Origin: Psychromonas sp. psych-6C06
Lineage (GTDB): Bacteria; Pseudomonadota; Gammaproteobacteria; Enterobacterales; Psychromonadaceae
Direction: 5' to 3'
Assembly (NCBI RefSeq): GCF_002835465.1
Contig: NZ_PIZM01000015.1
Coordinates: 1 to 49,920, forward strand
Length of the DNA stretch: 49,920 bases
Shown: piece after piece, positions 16,969 to 26,662 of the stretch
Layout of the letters: each line of letters opens with the position of its first letter
Numbering within the stretch: position 1 is the first letter of the stretch
The notes under the pieces: model-generated
The model's input: only the letters and a program-made list of their open reading frames with translations
Database searches by the model: none
Told to the model about the DNA's origin: nothing
Program-made: the position numbers and the translations under genes

Positions 16969-17799
16969 TTATTGAAGTTGTTTGTCTTTAGGGTGATCGG
17001 CATCGTTAATGACGACATTATTAGCTTGACGAAACTCGTTACGCTTTTTTGCCATTGCCAAGCGATCACGCTCTGGTAATAGTGTTTGCAATGACACTAA
17101 TTGTATTTGCTTATTTTTTTGTTTGAACTTATTACTCAGAAAACGGATGGTTTCTGGATAAGGGTGTGCAATAATAACCACTGCATTGCCCTGTTGACCC
17201 AGCGTAACTGCCTGTGAAAATTGCTTTTCCATCGCAACATCCGTTTTAATGTTATCTAAGAATACATGCCTTCTTAATGCTGGAGTTCCTGATATTCTAG
17301 CCGTACTTTCAGCGATTGTGTTTGCAGTCGTGCGACTATCTAAAAAGTAAACTCCTTGCTTATTGAGTACGTCCATTGTCCATTGCATCTGTTTAACATG
17401 CTCTGTTAATGTGCTACCCATATGGTTATTAATACCAGTTACATCAGGAAGGTAATCCAGCGCTTTGCGCAGTTGAGCTTTAAAGGCACGCTCTTGCATA
17501 TCAAGCATTAATGCACCTTGGCCTAATTTATCGTTATGTTGTTTTGCTTGCATAGGAACATGTAATAGTAACTCACGCTCCTGCGCGATGGCTAAACGTG
17601 CTATTTTTTTTGCGTGTGGCGTGTAGGGTAGAATAGATAATGTGATTGCTGGTGGAAGGCTAAGTGCGAGTAAGTCGTGTGCACTATTACCAATATCATC
17701 AATAACAATGGCTATGTTCACCGGTTGTTTTGCAAAGCTATGTGGCGCTTGCAAAACAAAGGTCAAGAGTATGAGAAAGCTTGTCAGTCGCTGTGCCAT
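16969..17799 (-). CDS. yibQ: Divergent polysaccharide deacetylase family protein YibQ
   Basis: A 276-residue secreted protein. The ATG at 17799 is chosen: it follows the envC stop by 4 bases and begins MAQRLTSFLILLTFVL, a signal peptide ending near SFA. The in-frame start at 17823 would be TTG and overlap envC. The NodB-like fold shows VIDDIGNS, ELLLHVPMQ, GINNHMGS and YFLDSRTT. It is periplasmic, probably acting on peptidoglycan-related sugar, but activity is unproven for the family. The order gpmI-envC-yibQ equals that of E. coli. Confidence 0.88.
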   Translation of the reverse strand: MAQRLTSFLILLTFVLQAPHSFAKQPVNIAIVIDDIGNSAHDLLALSLPPAITLSILPYTPHAKKIARLAIAQERELLLHVPMQAKQHNDKLGQGALMLDMQERAFKAQLRKALDYLPDVTGINNHMGSTLTEHVKQMQWTMDVLNKQGVYFLDSRTTANTIAESTARISGTPALRRHVFLDNIKTDVAMEKQFSQAVTLGQQGNAVVIIAHPYPETIRFLSNKFKQKNKQIQLVSLQTLLPERDRLAMAKKRNEFRQANNVVINDADHPKDKQLQ

Positions 17800-17803
17800 A
17801 TAT

Positions 17804-19033
17804 TTAACGTCTACGAGGCTCAAGCCATGACATTGGGTCCTGCGCTTTACCTTTATGACTTAGCTCAAAGTAAAGGCTATTTTTGTCTTGTCCACCACTG
17901 TGTCCTGCTAATGCAATAGCATCGCCCTGAAAAACAATGTCACCAGTTTCTTGTAGTAATGCTTGATTGTAACCATATAGCGTAATGTAATCATCACTAT
18001 GGTCGAGTGCGATAACCATGCCGTAGCCTTTAAAATATCCAGCAAATAAAACACGGCCCGTTGCGACTGCGCGTACTTTTTCACCCTCATTGGCTGCGAT
18101 TGAAATACCTTTCCATTTTACTTGGTCGCTACGTTGGCTACCAAAACTAGCAAGTACCTTACCACGAATAGGCCATTTTAATTGTCCTTTCAGTGTCGCA
18201 ATTTTGGAGTGGCTTTTATCCTCACTCTTTGGTGTCATCTGTTTAGTCGCTTTTGCTTTCGCGGCTGCTAACTCTTTTTCTGCGCGTGCCTCGCGCTGTT
18301 TCTTTAATTGTTTTTTAAGTTTTTTCTCTGCATCGCCAAGTTGTGCTAAACGCACCGATTGATAGTTAATATCTTGCTTTAGTTCACGTAATGCTTTGGT
18401 ACGTTTATCACGCTCTTCAGCTAATTTTTGATTATTTTCAACTTGCTCATCGCGCATTCTCTGCAGGCTAGCTAAAGAATCTGTTTGCTCATTTTTATTG
18501 CTCTCAATACGCTCTTGTGTTGCCTGTAATTGTTCAATGCTTTCTAAACGCGCTTTATTCAAATAGTGGTAATAGCTTTTAGCACGAATAATTTTACTGA
18601 GGTCTTCTTGATTAAGTAGCAGTTTTACAAGGTCATTCTGTCCTGCCATGTAGGCACTAATTAATTGTTGTTCCAATAATTTTTGTTGTTTAACTTTGTC
18701 AATATTTAACTGTTCTGTTTCAGCTTTTAAATCACGGAGACGTTTTTTCTCAAGTGCAATCGCTTCTTCTGTTTGTTGAAGTTTAAAGCTGGCTGCTGCT
18801 GTTTCTTGTTCTGACTGAGCAATTTGGCTTTCTAATTGTTGCTGCAATTTAGTTTGTTCTTTTTTACTGCTCTTACTTTCTTTTATCTGTTTTTGTAACG
18901 TGCTGAGATTTTGTGCCACTACAGGTGTAGGGAGAGTTAAAAAAGCAAGGGAAAATAAGAAAAGGCTATTCAGTAAGATAGCGTTAAAACGATCTTTTTT
19001 GTAAGTGCGTTGGATAATGGTTTTGCTATTCAT
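17804..19033 (-). CDS. envC: Murein hydrolase activator EnvC
   Basis: A 409-residue periplasmic protein: signal peptide ending about PVVAQ, a long coiled coil (about residues 45-270, rich in E/K/Q) and a C-terminal LytM/M23 domain. The LytM zinc ligands are degenerate: WKGISIAA replaces the HxxxD site and TLYGYNQ replaces the HxH site. This is the hallmark of EnvC, which activates amidases AmiA/AmiB at the septum through FtsEX and does not itself cut. It lies between gpmI and yibQ. Confidence 0.94.
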   Translation of the reverse strand: MNSKTIIQRTYKKDRFNAILLNSLFLFSLAFLTLPTPVVAQNLSTLQKQIKESKSSKKEQTKLQQQLESQIAQSEQETAAASFKLQQTEEAIALEKKRLRDLKAETEQLNIDKVKQQKLLEQQLISAYMAGQNDLVKLLLNQEDLSKIIRAKSYYHYLNKARLESIEQLQATQERIESNKNEQTDSLASLQRMRDEQVENNQKLAEERDKRTKALRELKQDINYQSVRLAQLGDAEKKLKKQLKKQREARAEKELAAAKAKATKQMTPKSEDKSHSKIATLKGQLKWPIRGKVLASFGSQRSDQVKWKGISIAANEGEKVRAVATGRVLFAGYFKGYGMVIALDHSDDYITLYGYNQALLQETGDIVFQGDAIALAGHSGGQDKNSLYFELSHKGKAQDPMSWLEPRRR

Positions 19034-19056
19034 TGATTTTTCTACTTTTTAAAATT

Positions 19057-19116
19057 CAGTATTTAGAAATTTTACCCACTTTAGCAAAAGAAGTTGAGTA
19101 AAATAACTAAATACTG
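19057..19116. repeat. Long imperfect hairpin between gpmI and envC
   Basis: CAGTATTTAG (19057-19066) pairs with CTAAATACTG (19107-19116). ATTTTAC (19069-19075) pairs with GTAAAAT (19098-19104). The two stems are joined by an AA/AA internal loop. No T run follows on the minus strand, so it is not a classical terminator. It may be an RNA processing or stability element. Confidence 0.6.
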
Positions 19117-19126
19117 CGTGATGCGT

Positions 19127-20656
19127 CTATTTTAATGAAATTAGTGGTGTACCTGTCATCTCTGCAGGAATTTCCATATCCATTAATTTAAGCATGGTTG
19201 GTGCGATATCGCATAAGCGACCGCCTTTTTGCATACTTGCTGGGCGGCCAAAGTAGATAAATGGTACTGGCAAGTTAGTGTGTGCCGTGTGAACGCCACC
19301 TGTTTCAGGGTCAATCATCTGCTCAGCATTACCATGGTCAGCAGTAATTAGACACTCGCCCTCTACCTCTTTAAGTGCTTCAATCACTTCGCCTACACAG
19401 CTATCAACTGCTTCACAGGCTTTAACCGCTGCATCGTATACGCCAGTGTGGCCAACCATATCGCCATTAGGGTAATTACAGATAATCACATCGTATTTTT
19501 GGCTACGAATTGCTGCAGTTAACTTTTCTGTTAGTTCAACAGAGCTCATCTCTGGTTGCATGTCGTAGGTTGCAACAGCAGGAGAGTTAATGAGGCTACG
19601 ATCTTCACCTTTAAACTCATCTTCCATACCGCCATTGAAGAAGAATGTAACGTGTGCATATTTTTCTGTTTCTGAGATACGTAGCTGTGTTTTGTCATGA
19701 TTTGCTAACCATTCACCTAACGTATTAGTTAACTCTTCACTTGGGAATGCCGCTGGTGCAGTAATGTCTGAAGCGTATTCAGTTAACGTTACGAAATTAA
19801 CATTTGGTGTAACATTACGATCAAAACCACTAAAGTTAGCATCTGTGAATGCGTAAGTAATTTCACGCGCTCGGTCAGCACGGAAGTTTAGAAATAGCAC
19901 TGCATCGCCATCTTCAACTGCGACTTTATCGCCAATAACAGTTGCTTTAACAAATTCATCATTTTCATCACGTGCATAAGCGTCTTCTAAACCTACCAAA
20001 GCGTTATCCGCAGTGAACTCAGATTTTGCTTCAGTAATAAGGTTATAAGCTTCTTCAACTCGCTCCCAACGATTATCACGATCAAGTGCATAGTAGCGAC
20101 CTACTAAAGAAGCAGTTCGGCCAACACCGGTTTTTTTGTAAGTATCTTCAAATTTAGCTAATGTACCAGCTGCACTGCGAGGTGGCGTATCACGACCATC
20201 TAAAAATGCGTGAACGTATACTTTTTTCGCGCCACGTTTTGCTGCAAGTTCGATTGCTGCAACAATATGGTCGTCATGACTATGAACACCACCTGGTGAT
20301 GCAAGGCCCATAATGTGAACCGCCTTGTCAGATGCAACCGCTTTGTCTACGGCTTCAACAAAAGTAGCGTTATCAAAGAAATCACCATCTAAAATAGACT
20401 TAGTCACTTTAGTTAGGTTTTGGTAAACAGTACGGCCTGCACCGATGTTTGTATGGCCAACTTCAGAGTTACCCATCTGCCCATCTGGCAAACCTACATC
20501 CATACCTGATGCAGAGATAAGTTCATTAGCATAGTCTTTACACAGTTGGTCAAGTACCGGTGTGTTTGCGTTAGATACTGCATTATCTGGCATATCAGGG
20601 CGGTAGCCCCAACCATCCATAATCAGTAGTACAAGTGGCTTTTTAGCAATCGTCAT
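19127..20656 (-). CDS. gpmI: 2,3-bisphosphoglycerate-independent phosphoglycerate mutase
   Basis: A 509-residue manganese-dependent enzyme that interconverts 3- and 2-phosphoglycerate in glycolysis. MDGWGYRP carries the first metal Asp (14). MGNSEVGH has the catalytic Ser at 64. [13 protein letters not shown] GGVHSHDDH and [10 protein letters not shown] supply further metal ligands. A strong AAAGGAG lies 6 bases before the ATG. It heads the gpmI-envC-yibQ(-panM) run and is divergent from yibN. Confidence 0.97.
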   Translation of the reverse strand: MTIAKKPLVLLIMDGWGYRPDMPDNAVSNANTPVLDQLCKDYANELISASGMDVGLPDGQMGNSEVGHTNIGAGRTVYQNLTKVTKSILDGDFFDNATFVEAVDKAVASDKAVHIMGLASPGGVHSHDDHIVAAIELAAKRGAKKVYVHAFLDGRDTPPRSAAGTLAKFEDTYKKTGVGRTASLVGRYYALDRDNRWERVEEAYNLITEAKSEFTADNALVGLEDAYARDENDEFVKATVIGDKVAVEDGDAVLFLNFRADRAREITYAFTDANFSGFDRNVTPNVNFVTLTEYASDITAPAAFPSEELTNTLGEWLANHDKTQLRISETEKYAHVTFFFNGGMEDEFKGEDRSLINSPAVATYDMQPEMSSVELTEKLTAAIRSQKYDVIICNYPNGDMVGHTGVYDAAVKACEAVDSCVGEVIEALKEVEGECLITADHGNAEQMIDPETGGVHTAHTNLPVPFIYFGRPASMQKGGRLCDIAPTMLKLMDMEIPAEMTGTPLISLK

Positions 20657-20795
20657 GTCGATCTCCTTTGGATTAAAGTAAAAATAGAATGGTGTGATTT
20701 TACTACATTTGAGATGCTTGTCACTGCGTGGATCAAGTGAAGCTTAAATTTAGCGGATTTATTTCTTGTAAATAGTAAATAAAATGGCTTTAGCT

Positions 20796-20804
20796 TGGTA
20801 TAAT
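20796..20804 (+). promoter_or_regulatory. Extended -10 promoter of the yibN-grxC-secB operon
   Basis: TGGTATAAT (TATAAT at 20799-20804, TG at 20796) lies 42 bases before yibN, with no clear -35. Confidence 0.65.
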
Positions 20805-20845
20805 CAGCAAAGATTTTTCCTTTAAACTTTAAAAAGAGCTAAATA

Positions 20846-21274
20846 ATGCAAGAATATATAGATTTTTTCTCAAATAATCCGATGTTATCTGTTGCGTGGG
20901 TCGCTATCGCAGCAATGCTAATTCACAGCTTAATCAAAGATAAAATTAGTGGTGTTAAAACAATTACTGCTCAAGAAGCTACGTTGCTTATTAACAAACA
21001 AGATGCAGTTATCGTTGATGTCCGCTCTAAAGAAGAGTTTCAAAATGGCCATATTGTTAATGCAAAAAATATAACTCTGTCACAAATTGAAAAAGGAAAT
21101 TTTTCTGCTATTGAAAATAATAAGCAGACCCCCATTATAGTTGTCTGTGAATCTGGTTCTCGCTCTGCTAGCGCCGCTGCTAAGTTAGTAAAAGCAGAGT
21201 TTACACAAGTTACGAACCTATTTTCAGGTATGGGCGGATGGAAGTCTGCTAATTTACCAACAACCAAGAAGTAA
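20846..21274 (+). CDS. yibN: Rhodanese-like protein YibN
   Basis: A 142-residue protein with an N-terminal membrane anchor (about residues 12-30, LSVAWVAIAAMLIHSLI) and one rhodanese domain: VIVDVRSKEEFQNGHI and the active-site loop VVCESGSRSA with Cys 101. It probably carries a persulfide at the cytoplasmic face. It is 3 bases from grxC, in the conserved yibN-grxC-secB-gpsA order. Confidence 0.93.
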   Translation: MQEYIDFFSNNPMLSVAWVAIAAMLIHSLIKDKISGVKTITAQEATLLINKQDAVIVDVRSKEEFQNGHIVNAKNITLSQIEKGNFSAIENNKQTPIIVVCESGSRSASAAAKLVKAEFTQVTNLFSGMGGWKSANLPTTKK

Positions 21275-21277
21275 ATA

Positions 21278-21529
21278 ATGGCAACAGTAATAATTTATAC
21301 CACCGCTTGGTGCCCATATTGTATTCGAGCAAAACAGTTACTCGACAATAAGCAAGTTACCTATTCAGAGGTTAATGTCTCTGAGGCGGATGCAAGAGCA
21401 AAAATGACAGAATTAACTGGAGGTAGAACGGTGCCTCAGTTAGTTATCAATGACCAAGCAACTGGTGGTTGCGATGAGCTTTATGCATTAGAACGAAGTG
21501 GCGAGCTAGACAAATTGCTTGCTCAATAA
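21278..21529 (+). CDS. grxC: Glutaredoxin 3
   Basis: An 83-residue glutaredoxin with the dithiol site WCPYC (Cys 12 and 15), the cis-proline motif TVPQLVIN and GGCDEL for glutathione binding. E. coli GrxC is also 83 residues. It reduces protein disulfides with glutathione. Translationally close to yibN. Confidence 0.96.
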   Translation: MATVIIYTTAWCPYCIRAKQLLDNKQVTYSEVNVSEADARAKMTELTGGRTVPQLVINDQATGGCDELYALERSGELDKLLAQ

Positions 21530-21617
21530 GATTTCTCGCAAAGGATTTTGCGTTAATAAATGCGACAGGAATGTTGCGCTAATAACTATAAATATACACA
21601 TTTAATAAGGGAATACC

Positions 21618-22103
21618 ATGGCTGAACAACAAGAACAAGCACCACAAATCGAATTCAACATTCAACGTATCTTTGTAAAAGATATCTCTTTTGAATGCCC
21701 TAATTCGCCACTTATCTTTAAGAAAGAGTGGGCACCAGAAGTTTCAATGGATATCGATACTAAAAGTCAAAAACTTGAAGACGGTGTTTATGAAGTTGTC
21801 TTAACACTAACGACTACAGCTAAAGTTGGTGAAGATGTTGCTTTTCTATGTGAAGTACAACAAGCAGGTATCTTCTCTGTTGGTCAACTTGAAGGCCCAC
21901 AAATGGCACATTGCTTAAACGCTTTCTGCCCGAACATTCTTTTCCCTTACGCACGTGAAGCAGTTTCAAACTTAGTGACACGTGGTACTTTCCCACAGCT
22001 TAACTTAGCACCTGTTAACTTCGATGCGCTTTTCCAAAACGCAATGATGCAAAAACAAGCTGAAGCAGAAAAAGCAGCTGAAAGTGCAAAATTAGATTCG
22101 TAA
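21618..22103 (+). CDS. secB: Protein-export chaperone SecB
   Basis: A 161-residue tetrameric chaperone that delivers unfolded precursors to SecA. Family landmarks: [17 protein letters not shown] near the start, and [32 protein letters not shown]. An acidic, Ala-rich tail ends it. Located between grxC and gpsA as in E. coli. Confidence 0.97.
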   Translation: MAEQQEQAPQIEFNIQRIFVKDISFECPNSPLIFKKEWAPEVSMDIDTKSQKLEDGVYEVVLTLTTTAKVGEDVAFLCEVQQAGIFSVGQLEGPQMAHCLNAFCPNILFPYAREAVSNLVTRGTFPQLNLAPVNFDALFQNAMMQKQAEAEKAAESAKLDS

Positions 22104-22138
22104 GAGAATTTAAGAAAGACAACAAAATAGGTATTTGA

Positions 22139-23152
22139 ATGGCTAATGATAAGCTAGGCAAAGCCATTACAGTCTTAGGGGCGGGGTCATATGGCTCCGC
22201 CCTTGCTGTATCTTTGGCTTGTAATGGGCACCCAACATTTATTTGGGGGCATGAAGCGGAGCATATTGAACGCTTGCAAAAAGAGGGTGAAAACAAGGCT
22301 TTTTTGCCGGGTATTTCATTCCCTGAGTTGTTGACTGCAGAGGCGGATTTGGCGACTTGTTTAGATGCAACTGATACTATTTTATTGGTCGTACCAAGCC
22401 ATGTGTTTGGTTTGGTATTAGCACAGATAAAACCATTTTTAAGATCAGAGCATCGTATCGCTTGGGCCACTAAAGGCTTGGAAGCTAAAACGGGTCGCTT
22501 ATTGCAAGAGGTCGCTAAAGATGTGCTTGGTAATAAATATCCTTTGGCAGTGATTTCTGGGCCAACTTTTGCCATGGAAGTGGCTAAAGGTTTACCAACA
22601 GCTGTTGCAGTTGCTGGCACAGATCTGACATTTACCCAAGATATCGCTGACTTCTTCCATAACCGTAAAAATTTCAGAACCTATATCTCCGATGATTTTA
22701 TCGCAGTGCAATTGGGTGGCGCAGTCAAAAATGTCATCGCCATTGGTGCAGGGCTTGCTGATGGTCTTGGCTTTGGTGCGAATGCGCGTACAGCGCTTAT
22801 TACTCGCGGTCTTGCAGAGCTAACTCGTTTAGGTGTTGCTTTGGGAGCGAAAGAGTCGTCGTTCATGGGGATGGCTGGATTAGGTGATTTAGTGCTAACT
22901 TGTACAGATAATCAATCCCGTAATCGACGTTTTGGTCTCGCACTAGGTCAAGGCAAAGGCATAGAGCAAGCGCAGATTGAAATTGGTCAAGTAGTGGAAG
23001 GTTACCGTAATACTGAAGAAGTTTATAATCTTGCCAAACGCTTTGATATTGAGATGCCAATTTGTGAGCAGATTTACCTTGTTCTTTATGAAAATAAAGC
23101 AGTTAAAGAAGCCGCTATTGCACTTTTATCGCGTGACAAAAAAGGTGAATAA
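22139..23152 (+). CDS. gpsA: Glycerol-3-phosphate dehydrogenase [NAD(P)+]
   Basis: A 337-residue enzyme that makes sn-glycerol-3-phosphate for phospholipid synthesis. The dinucleotide loop is [12 protein letters not shown], followed by [25 protein letters not shown], the catalytic Lys in [13 protein letters not shown] and the [12 protein letters not shown] motif. It follows secB by 35 bases. In E. coli cysE follows gpsA; here it does not. Confidence 0.96.
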   Translation: MANDKLGKAITVLGAGSYGSALAVSLACNGHPTFIWGHEAEHIERLQKEGENKAFLPGISFPELLTAEADLATCLDATDTILLVVPSHVFGLVLAQIKPFLRSEHRIAWATKGLEAKTGRLLQEVAKDVLGNKYPLAVISGPTFAMEVAKGLPTAVAVAGTDLTFTQDIADFFHNRKNFRTYISDDFIAVQLGGAVKNVIAIGAGLADGLGFGANARTALITRGLAELTRLGVALGAKESSFMGMAGLGDLVLTCTDNQSRNRRFGLALGQGKGIEQAQIEIGQVVEGYRNTEEVYNLAKRFDIEMPICEQIYLVLYENKAVKEAAIALLSRDKKGE

Positions 23153-23166
23153 TCACTTTTAAGTTG

Positions 23167-23204
23167 ATTTGTAATGAAATAAAGAACCTTATTTCATTAC
23201 AAAT
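23167..23204. terminator. Perfect 16-bp hairpin after gpsA
   Basis: ATTTGTAATGAAATAA and TTATTTCATTACAAAT form a perfect 16-bp stem around a 6-base loop. It sits 15 bases after the gpsA stop. No long T run follows, so it may end transcription weakly or protect the mRNA 3' end. Confidence 0.65.
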
Positions 23205-23298
23205 AATCTCTACCTTAGCAACACTTTACTAATCGTTTTTTCCTAATGCTTCAAATAATGCTACTCTGCGATTTCATGACGCTTTTAGAGTATTAACA

Positions 23299-23943
23299 AT
23301 GCATTTCTCTTCATTAATTTATATTATTCGCATATCCTTCATTACATTGTTGTTTTCTATTTCCACGTTGAAAGCACACCCTCATTCATGGGTTTCAGTG
23401 TTTACAGAAATAGAGGGTAATGACACGCACCTTACCGGCTTTAAAATGTTTTGGACTTTTGATTTAATAACGACATCAGATGCCCTTTCGGGGGAAGATG
23501 TTAGTGAACGCAAACTGCCCGGCACTTTAAAGAGATTGAGTCGTGAGATGTTAGTAAATATTAAAGCCAATGATTACTTTACATTCTTAGAGTGGCAAGG
23601 AAAAACGTTATCTTTTGCAGATCCCCTGCAAGAAAAATTAATATTAGAAGATTATAAATTAACCCTAAGCTTCTTTTTACCACTGCAAAAACCATTGCAG
23701 TTACCGATTACCGATTTACAACTAGAAATCTATGAAGATACTTACTATGTAGATTTTTTATGGTTACAGAAAGATGATATACAACTAAGTGAGCAATTTC
23801 GGGCTAATTGCGCGATGAACATTATTGAAGCTAATACAACCAGTGAGCAGATAGCCTATGCAGCGTCATTACCAAAAGATGCGCAGGGGGATTCGAAACT
23901 AGGTGCACAATTTACACAAAAGCTAAATATCAACTGTTTATGA
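23299..23943 (+). CDS. DUF1007 family periplasmic protein
   Basis: A 214-residue protein with a signal peptide (cleavage near TLKA-HPHSW, residue 26) and the DUF1007 signature HPHSWVSV right after it, then FKMFWTFD and a beta-rich middle. The family is often found with nickel/cobalt or zinc transporters, where the N-terminal histidines could bind metal. No such transporter is adjacent here. The family call is good; the role is uncertain. Confidence 0.8.
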   Translation: MHFSSLIYIIRISFITLLFSISTLKAHPHSWVSVFTEIEGNDTHLTGFKMFWTFDLITTSDALSGEDVSERKLPGTLKRLSREMLVNIKANDYFTFLEWQGKTLSFADPLQEKLILEDYKLTLSFFLPLQKPLQLPITDLQLEIYEDTYYVDFLWLQKDDIQLSEQFRANCAMNIIEANTTSEQIAYAASLPKDAQGDSKLGAQFTQKLNINCL

Positions 23944-24049
23944 GAATTAAGCGCCACATTGTATGTTCACATGGCTCATTCATACCTGCACTTATAGCGT
24001 AAGTTAACGCTTAAAAGTACATTTTTTAACAAAACCCAAGATTAGCACG

Positions 24050-24077
24050 TTACAAAACCACTAAAAGTCCTTATACT
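24050..24077 (+). promoter_or_regulatory. Sigma-70 promoter candidate for secE-nusG
   Basis: TTACAA (24050-24055), a 16-base spacer and TATACT (24072-24077) lie about 100 bases before secE. Confidence 0.55.
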
Positions 24078-24179
24078 GACGTGCTTTATTTTTAGGTATC
24101 AGCATTTTGGGCTTGTACCGTATTTATTGGCAACTTTGTTGATAAGTATTATTAATATTTAACACTGGATAGATGAGTT

Positions 24180-24560
24180 ATGAACGCAACAAATACCGAA
24201 AACAGCAGTAGTTCAATGGACGGGCTAAAATGGGCTGTTACCATCTCTTTATTAGTCGCTATTATCGTTGGTAATTATATGTACGGTGAAACTGTGCATG
24301 TTGTTGCACGTGTTTTAGTGCTACTAGTAATGGCCGCGCTTGCTGTATTGTCAGCTGCGATGACTGAAAAAGGTAAAACATTTATAGGTTTTGCAAAAGA
24401 TTCACGTTTAGAAGTACGTAAAGTGGTTTGGCCTACACGCCAAGAAACAGTGCAAACAACCCTTATTATTCTTGCAGTATCGACCATTGTAGGTCTTGTG
24501 CTGTGGGGACTTGATGGTGTTTTTGTTCGTGTTGTTGCTTTCATTACCACCTCTATTTAA
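24180..24560 (+). CDS. secE: Preprotein translocase subunit SecE
   Basis: A 126-residue inner-membrane protein of the SecYEG channel. Like E. coli SecE (127 residues) it has three membrane segments (about 18-36, 40-60, 95-120). The conserved amphipathic stretch FAKDSRLEVRKVVWPTRQETVQTT precedes the last one. It is 15 bases from nusG. The tRNA genes and tufB that precede secE in E. coli are absent here. Confidence 0.96.
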   Translation: MNATNTENSSSSMDGLKWAVTISLLVAIIVGNYMYGETVHVVARVLVLLVMAALAVLSAAMTEKGKTFIGFAKDSRLEVRKVVWPTRQETVQTTLIILAVSTIVGLVLWGLDGVFVRVVAFITTSI

Positions 24561-24575
24561 GTTTAAGGGTTTAAT

Positions 24576-25124
24576 ATGTCTGAAGAAGTACAAAAGAAAA
24601 GATGGTACGTAGTGCAAGCGTTCTCTGGGTTTGAAGGTCGTGTGCAAAAAACGTTAATCGAGCATATTAAATTAAACGAAATGGAAGAGCATTTCGGTGA
24701 GATTTTAGTGCCAACTGAAGAAGTAGTTGAGATGCGTGCGGGTCAAAAACGCAAAAGCGAACGTAAGTTCTTTCCTGGTTATGTATTAGTCGAAATGGCG
24801 ATGAATGATGCAAGCTGGCATTTAGTGAAAAACACTGACCGTGTTATGGGCTTTATTGGTGGGACGAAAGAGCGTCCTGCACCTATTTCACAAAAAGAAG
24901 TGGATAACATTATGAACCGCTTGAAAGAATCAGTTGATTCTCCGCGTCCTCGTACGCTATTTGAAGCAGGTCAAATCGTTCGTGTTATTGAAGGTCCATT
25001 TGCTGACTTTAACGGTACGGTTGAAGAAGTTGATTACGATAAGAGCCGTTTAAAAGTATCTGTTTCTATCTTCGGTCGTGCAACGCCTGTTGATTTAGAG
25101 TTCTCGCAAGTAGAGAAAGACTGA
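24576..25124 (+). CDS. nusG: Transcription termination/antitermination protein NusG
   Basis: A 182-residue elongation factor that binds RNA polymerase, Rho and S10. The NGN domain opens [18 protein letters not shown] and contains [11 protein letters not shown]. The KOW domain has [22 protein letters not shown]. Length and order match E. coli (181 residues). Confidence 0.97.
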   Translation: MSEEVQKKRWYVVQAFSGFEGRVQKTLIEHIKLNEMEEHFGEILVPTEEVVEMRAGQKRKSERKFFPGYVLVEMAMNDASWHLVKNTDRVMGFIGGTKERPAPISQKEVDNIMNRLKESVDSPRPRTLFEAGQIVRVIEGPFADFNGTVEEVDYDKSRLKVSVSIFGRATPVDLEFSQVEKD

Positions 25125-25128
25125 TACA

Positions 25129-25161
25129 AGATAGCTTTCAGCGGTTAGCTGTTAGCTTTTA
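25129..25161. repeat. Heptamer repeat array, left arm (nusG-rplK gap)
   Basis: Successive seven-base units AGCTTTC, AGCGGTT, AGCTGTT, AGCTTTT can be read. A similar array lies inverted at about 25281-25316. The two flank a terminator-like hairpin. The same unit recurs after tusB and after tuf. Confidence 0.6.
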
Positions 25162-25187
25162 GTAAAACAGCACCTGGCGGTGCTGGT

Positions 25188-25236
25188 AGGGCGAAAGATT
25201 TTCCTCATTTATGAGCGTGAATCCTTCGCCTTTTTT
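25188..25236 (+). terminator. Terminator-like hairpin of secE-nusG
   Basis: GGCGAAAGATT pairs with AATCCTTCGCC with one mismatch, around an 18-base loop that can itself fold. A run of six Ts follows at once. Confidence 0.75.
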
Positions 25237-25280
25237 CGTTTTATAGCCGAGTAAAAAAGGTGCGCACTTGGTTGTAAAGT

Positions 25281-25316
25281 GACTGCTGACAGCCGATAGC
25301 TAAAAGCTGTCTGTAA
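25281..25316. repeat. Heptamer repeat array, right arm, inverted
   Basis: On the minus strand this reads AGCTTTT, AGCTATC, GGCTGTC, AGCAGTC in seven-base steps. It is partly complementary to the left arm at 25129-25161. Confidence 0.55.
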
Positions 25317-25341
25317 CAGTTCAAAAAAAGTACAAAATAGC

Positions 25342-25371
25342 TTGTGAAAGGCGGTGAATTATAGGTATAAT
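25342..25371 (+). promoter_or_regulatory. Sigma-70 promoter of rplK-rplA
   Basis: TTGTGA (25342-25347), 18-base spacer, TATAAT (25366-25371). The context TATAATTTGCCGCCTT is nearly the same as TATAATTTGTCGCCTT at the rplJ promoter, which suggests a shared start-site design. Confidence 0.7.
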
Positions 25372-25382
25372 TTGCCGCCTTT

Positions 25383-25454
25383 TTTATTTACTGACTATTC
25401 AGTAAATAAAATTGAGCATTAATTCGAAACGGGAAGCTGACGTTGAAAATCAGC
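25383..25454 (+). promoter_or_regulatory. rplK leader: 5' hairpin and L1-type binding stem
   Basis: A perfect 12-bp hairpin (25383-25394 with 25399-25410, CTAT loop) falls at or just after the expected transcript start. A second stem GCTGA/TCAGC (25436-25440 with 25450-25454) precedes rplK by about 30 bases, in the place where L1 represses the L11-L1 mRNA in E. coli. The stems are seen; L1 binding is inferred. Confidence 0.6.
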
Positions 25455-25482
25455 GCTACACCCAAACATAGGTAGTATTATC

Positions 25483-25911
25483 ATGGCTAAAAAAGTACAA
25501 GCGTATATCAAGCTGCAAGTTTCAGCTGGTATGGCTAACCCGTCACCACCAGTTGGTCCTGCATTAGGTCAACACGGTGTTAACATCATGGAATTCTGTA
25601 AAGCATTCAATGCAAAAACAGATTCAATTGAAAAAGGCGCTCCAGTACCTGTAGTAATTACAGTTTACTCTGATCGTTCTTTCACTTTCGAAACTAAGAC
25701 TCCACCTGCATCTTACTTACTTAAGAAAGCTGCTGGCATCAAATCTGGTTCTGGCGTTCCTAATAAAGATAAAGTGGGTAAAGTAACTGTTGCTCAACTT
25801 GAAGAAATCGCTAAAACTAAAGAAGTTGATCTAACGGGTGCCGATCTTGATGCGATGGTACGTTGTATAGCGGGTTCTGCTCGTTCAATGGGCTTGGAAG
25901 TAGAGGGTTAA
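25483..25911 (+). CDS. rplK: 50S ribosomal protein L11
   Basis: A 142-residue protein of the GTPase-associated centre. It has [23 protein letters not shown] with the conserved prolines of the thiostrepton-site N-domain, and the rRNA-binding C-domain [12 protein letters not shown]. Same length as in E. coli. It is 4 bases from rplA. Confidence 0.98.
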   Translation: MAKKVQAYIKLQVSAGMANPSPPVGPALGQHGVNIMEFCKAFNAKTDSIEKGAPVPVVITVYSDRSFTFETKTPPASYLLKKAAGIKSGSGVPNKDKVGKVTVAQLEEIAKTKEVDLTGADLDAMVRCIAGSARSMGLEVEG

Positions 25912-25915
25912 TACC

Positions 25916-26620
25916 ATGGCTAAATTATCTAAACGCATGAAAGCGGTACGTGACACTGTAGACGCGACTAAAGAATACGAAATCAATGAAGCGGTTACGC
26001 TTCTTCAAAAACTAGCAACTGCTAAATTCAACGAAAGTGTTGATGTTTCAGTTAACCTAGGTATTGATTCTCGTCGTAGTGACCAAAACGTACGTGGCGC
26101 GACTGTATTACCACACGGTACTGGTCGTGACGTTCGTGTTGCTGTATTTACACAAGGTGCTAATGCTGAAAAAGCTAAAGAAGCTGGCGCTGACGTTGTT
26201 GGTATGGACGATCTTGCTGCACAAGTTAAAGCTGGTGAAATGAACTTTGACGTTGTAATTGCATCTCCAGACGCTATGCGTGTTGTTGGTCAATTAGGTC
26301 AAATCTTAGGTCCTCGTGGTCTAATGCCTAACCCGAAAGTAGGTACTGTAACACCTGACGTAGCAACAGCTGTTAAAAATGCTAAAGCGGGTCAAGTACG
26401 TTACCGTAACGATAAGAATGGTATTATCCATTCTACAATCGGTAAAGCATCGTTCTCTGCTGAGCAAATTCAAGAAAACCTTGAAGCACTACTTGTTGCG
26501 CTTAAAAAAGCAAAACCAGCTGGCGCGAAAGGCGTTTTCCTGAAAAAAGTTTCTCTATCTACAACAATGGGTGCTGGCGTTAAAGTTGACCAAGCATCTC
26601 TTAATACTGTAGTAGCGTAA
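25916..26620 (+). CDS. rplA: 50S ribosomal protein L1
   Basis: A 234-residue L1-stalk protein and translational repressor of its own operon. It includes [39 protein letters not shown] and a C-terminal TMGAGVKVD. Length is identical to E. coli. Confidence 0.98.
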   Translation: MAKLSKRMKAVRDTVDATKEYEINEAVTLLQKLATAKFNESVDVSVNLGIDSRRSDQNVRGATVLPHGTGRDVRVAVFTQGANAEKAKEAGADVVGMDDLAAQVKAGEMNFDVVIASPDAMRVVGQLGQILGPRGLMPNPKVGTVTPDVATAVKNAKAGQVRYRNDKNGIIHSTIGKASFSAEQIQENLEALLVALKKAKPAGAKGVFLKKVSLSTTMGAGVKVDQASLNTVVA

Positions 26621-26662
26621 TTTTTATAGCTTCAGTTCACAATTTGATTGTGAAACTGTTGC

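Noticed and set aside
17800-17823. Upstream TTG start for yibQ
   Set aside because: It would overlap envC and place eight charged or polar residues before an otherwise normal signal peptide; the ATG at 17799 is better.
24060-24180. tRNA genes or tufB before secE, as in E. coli
   Set aside because: No cloverleaf or EF-Tu coding sequence is visible in the gap between the DUF1007 gene and secE.
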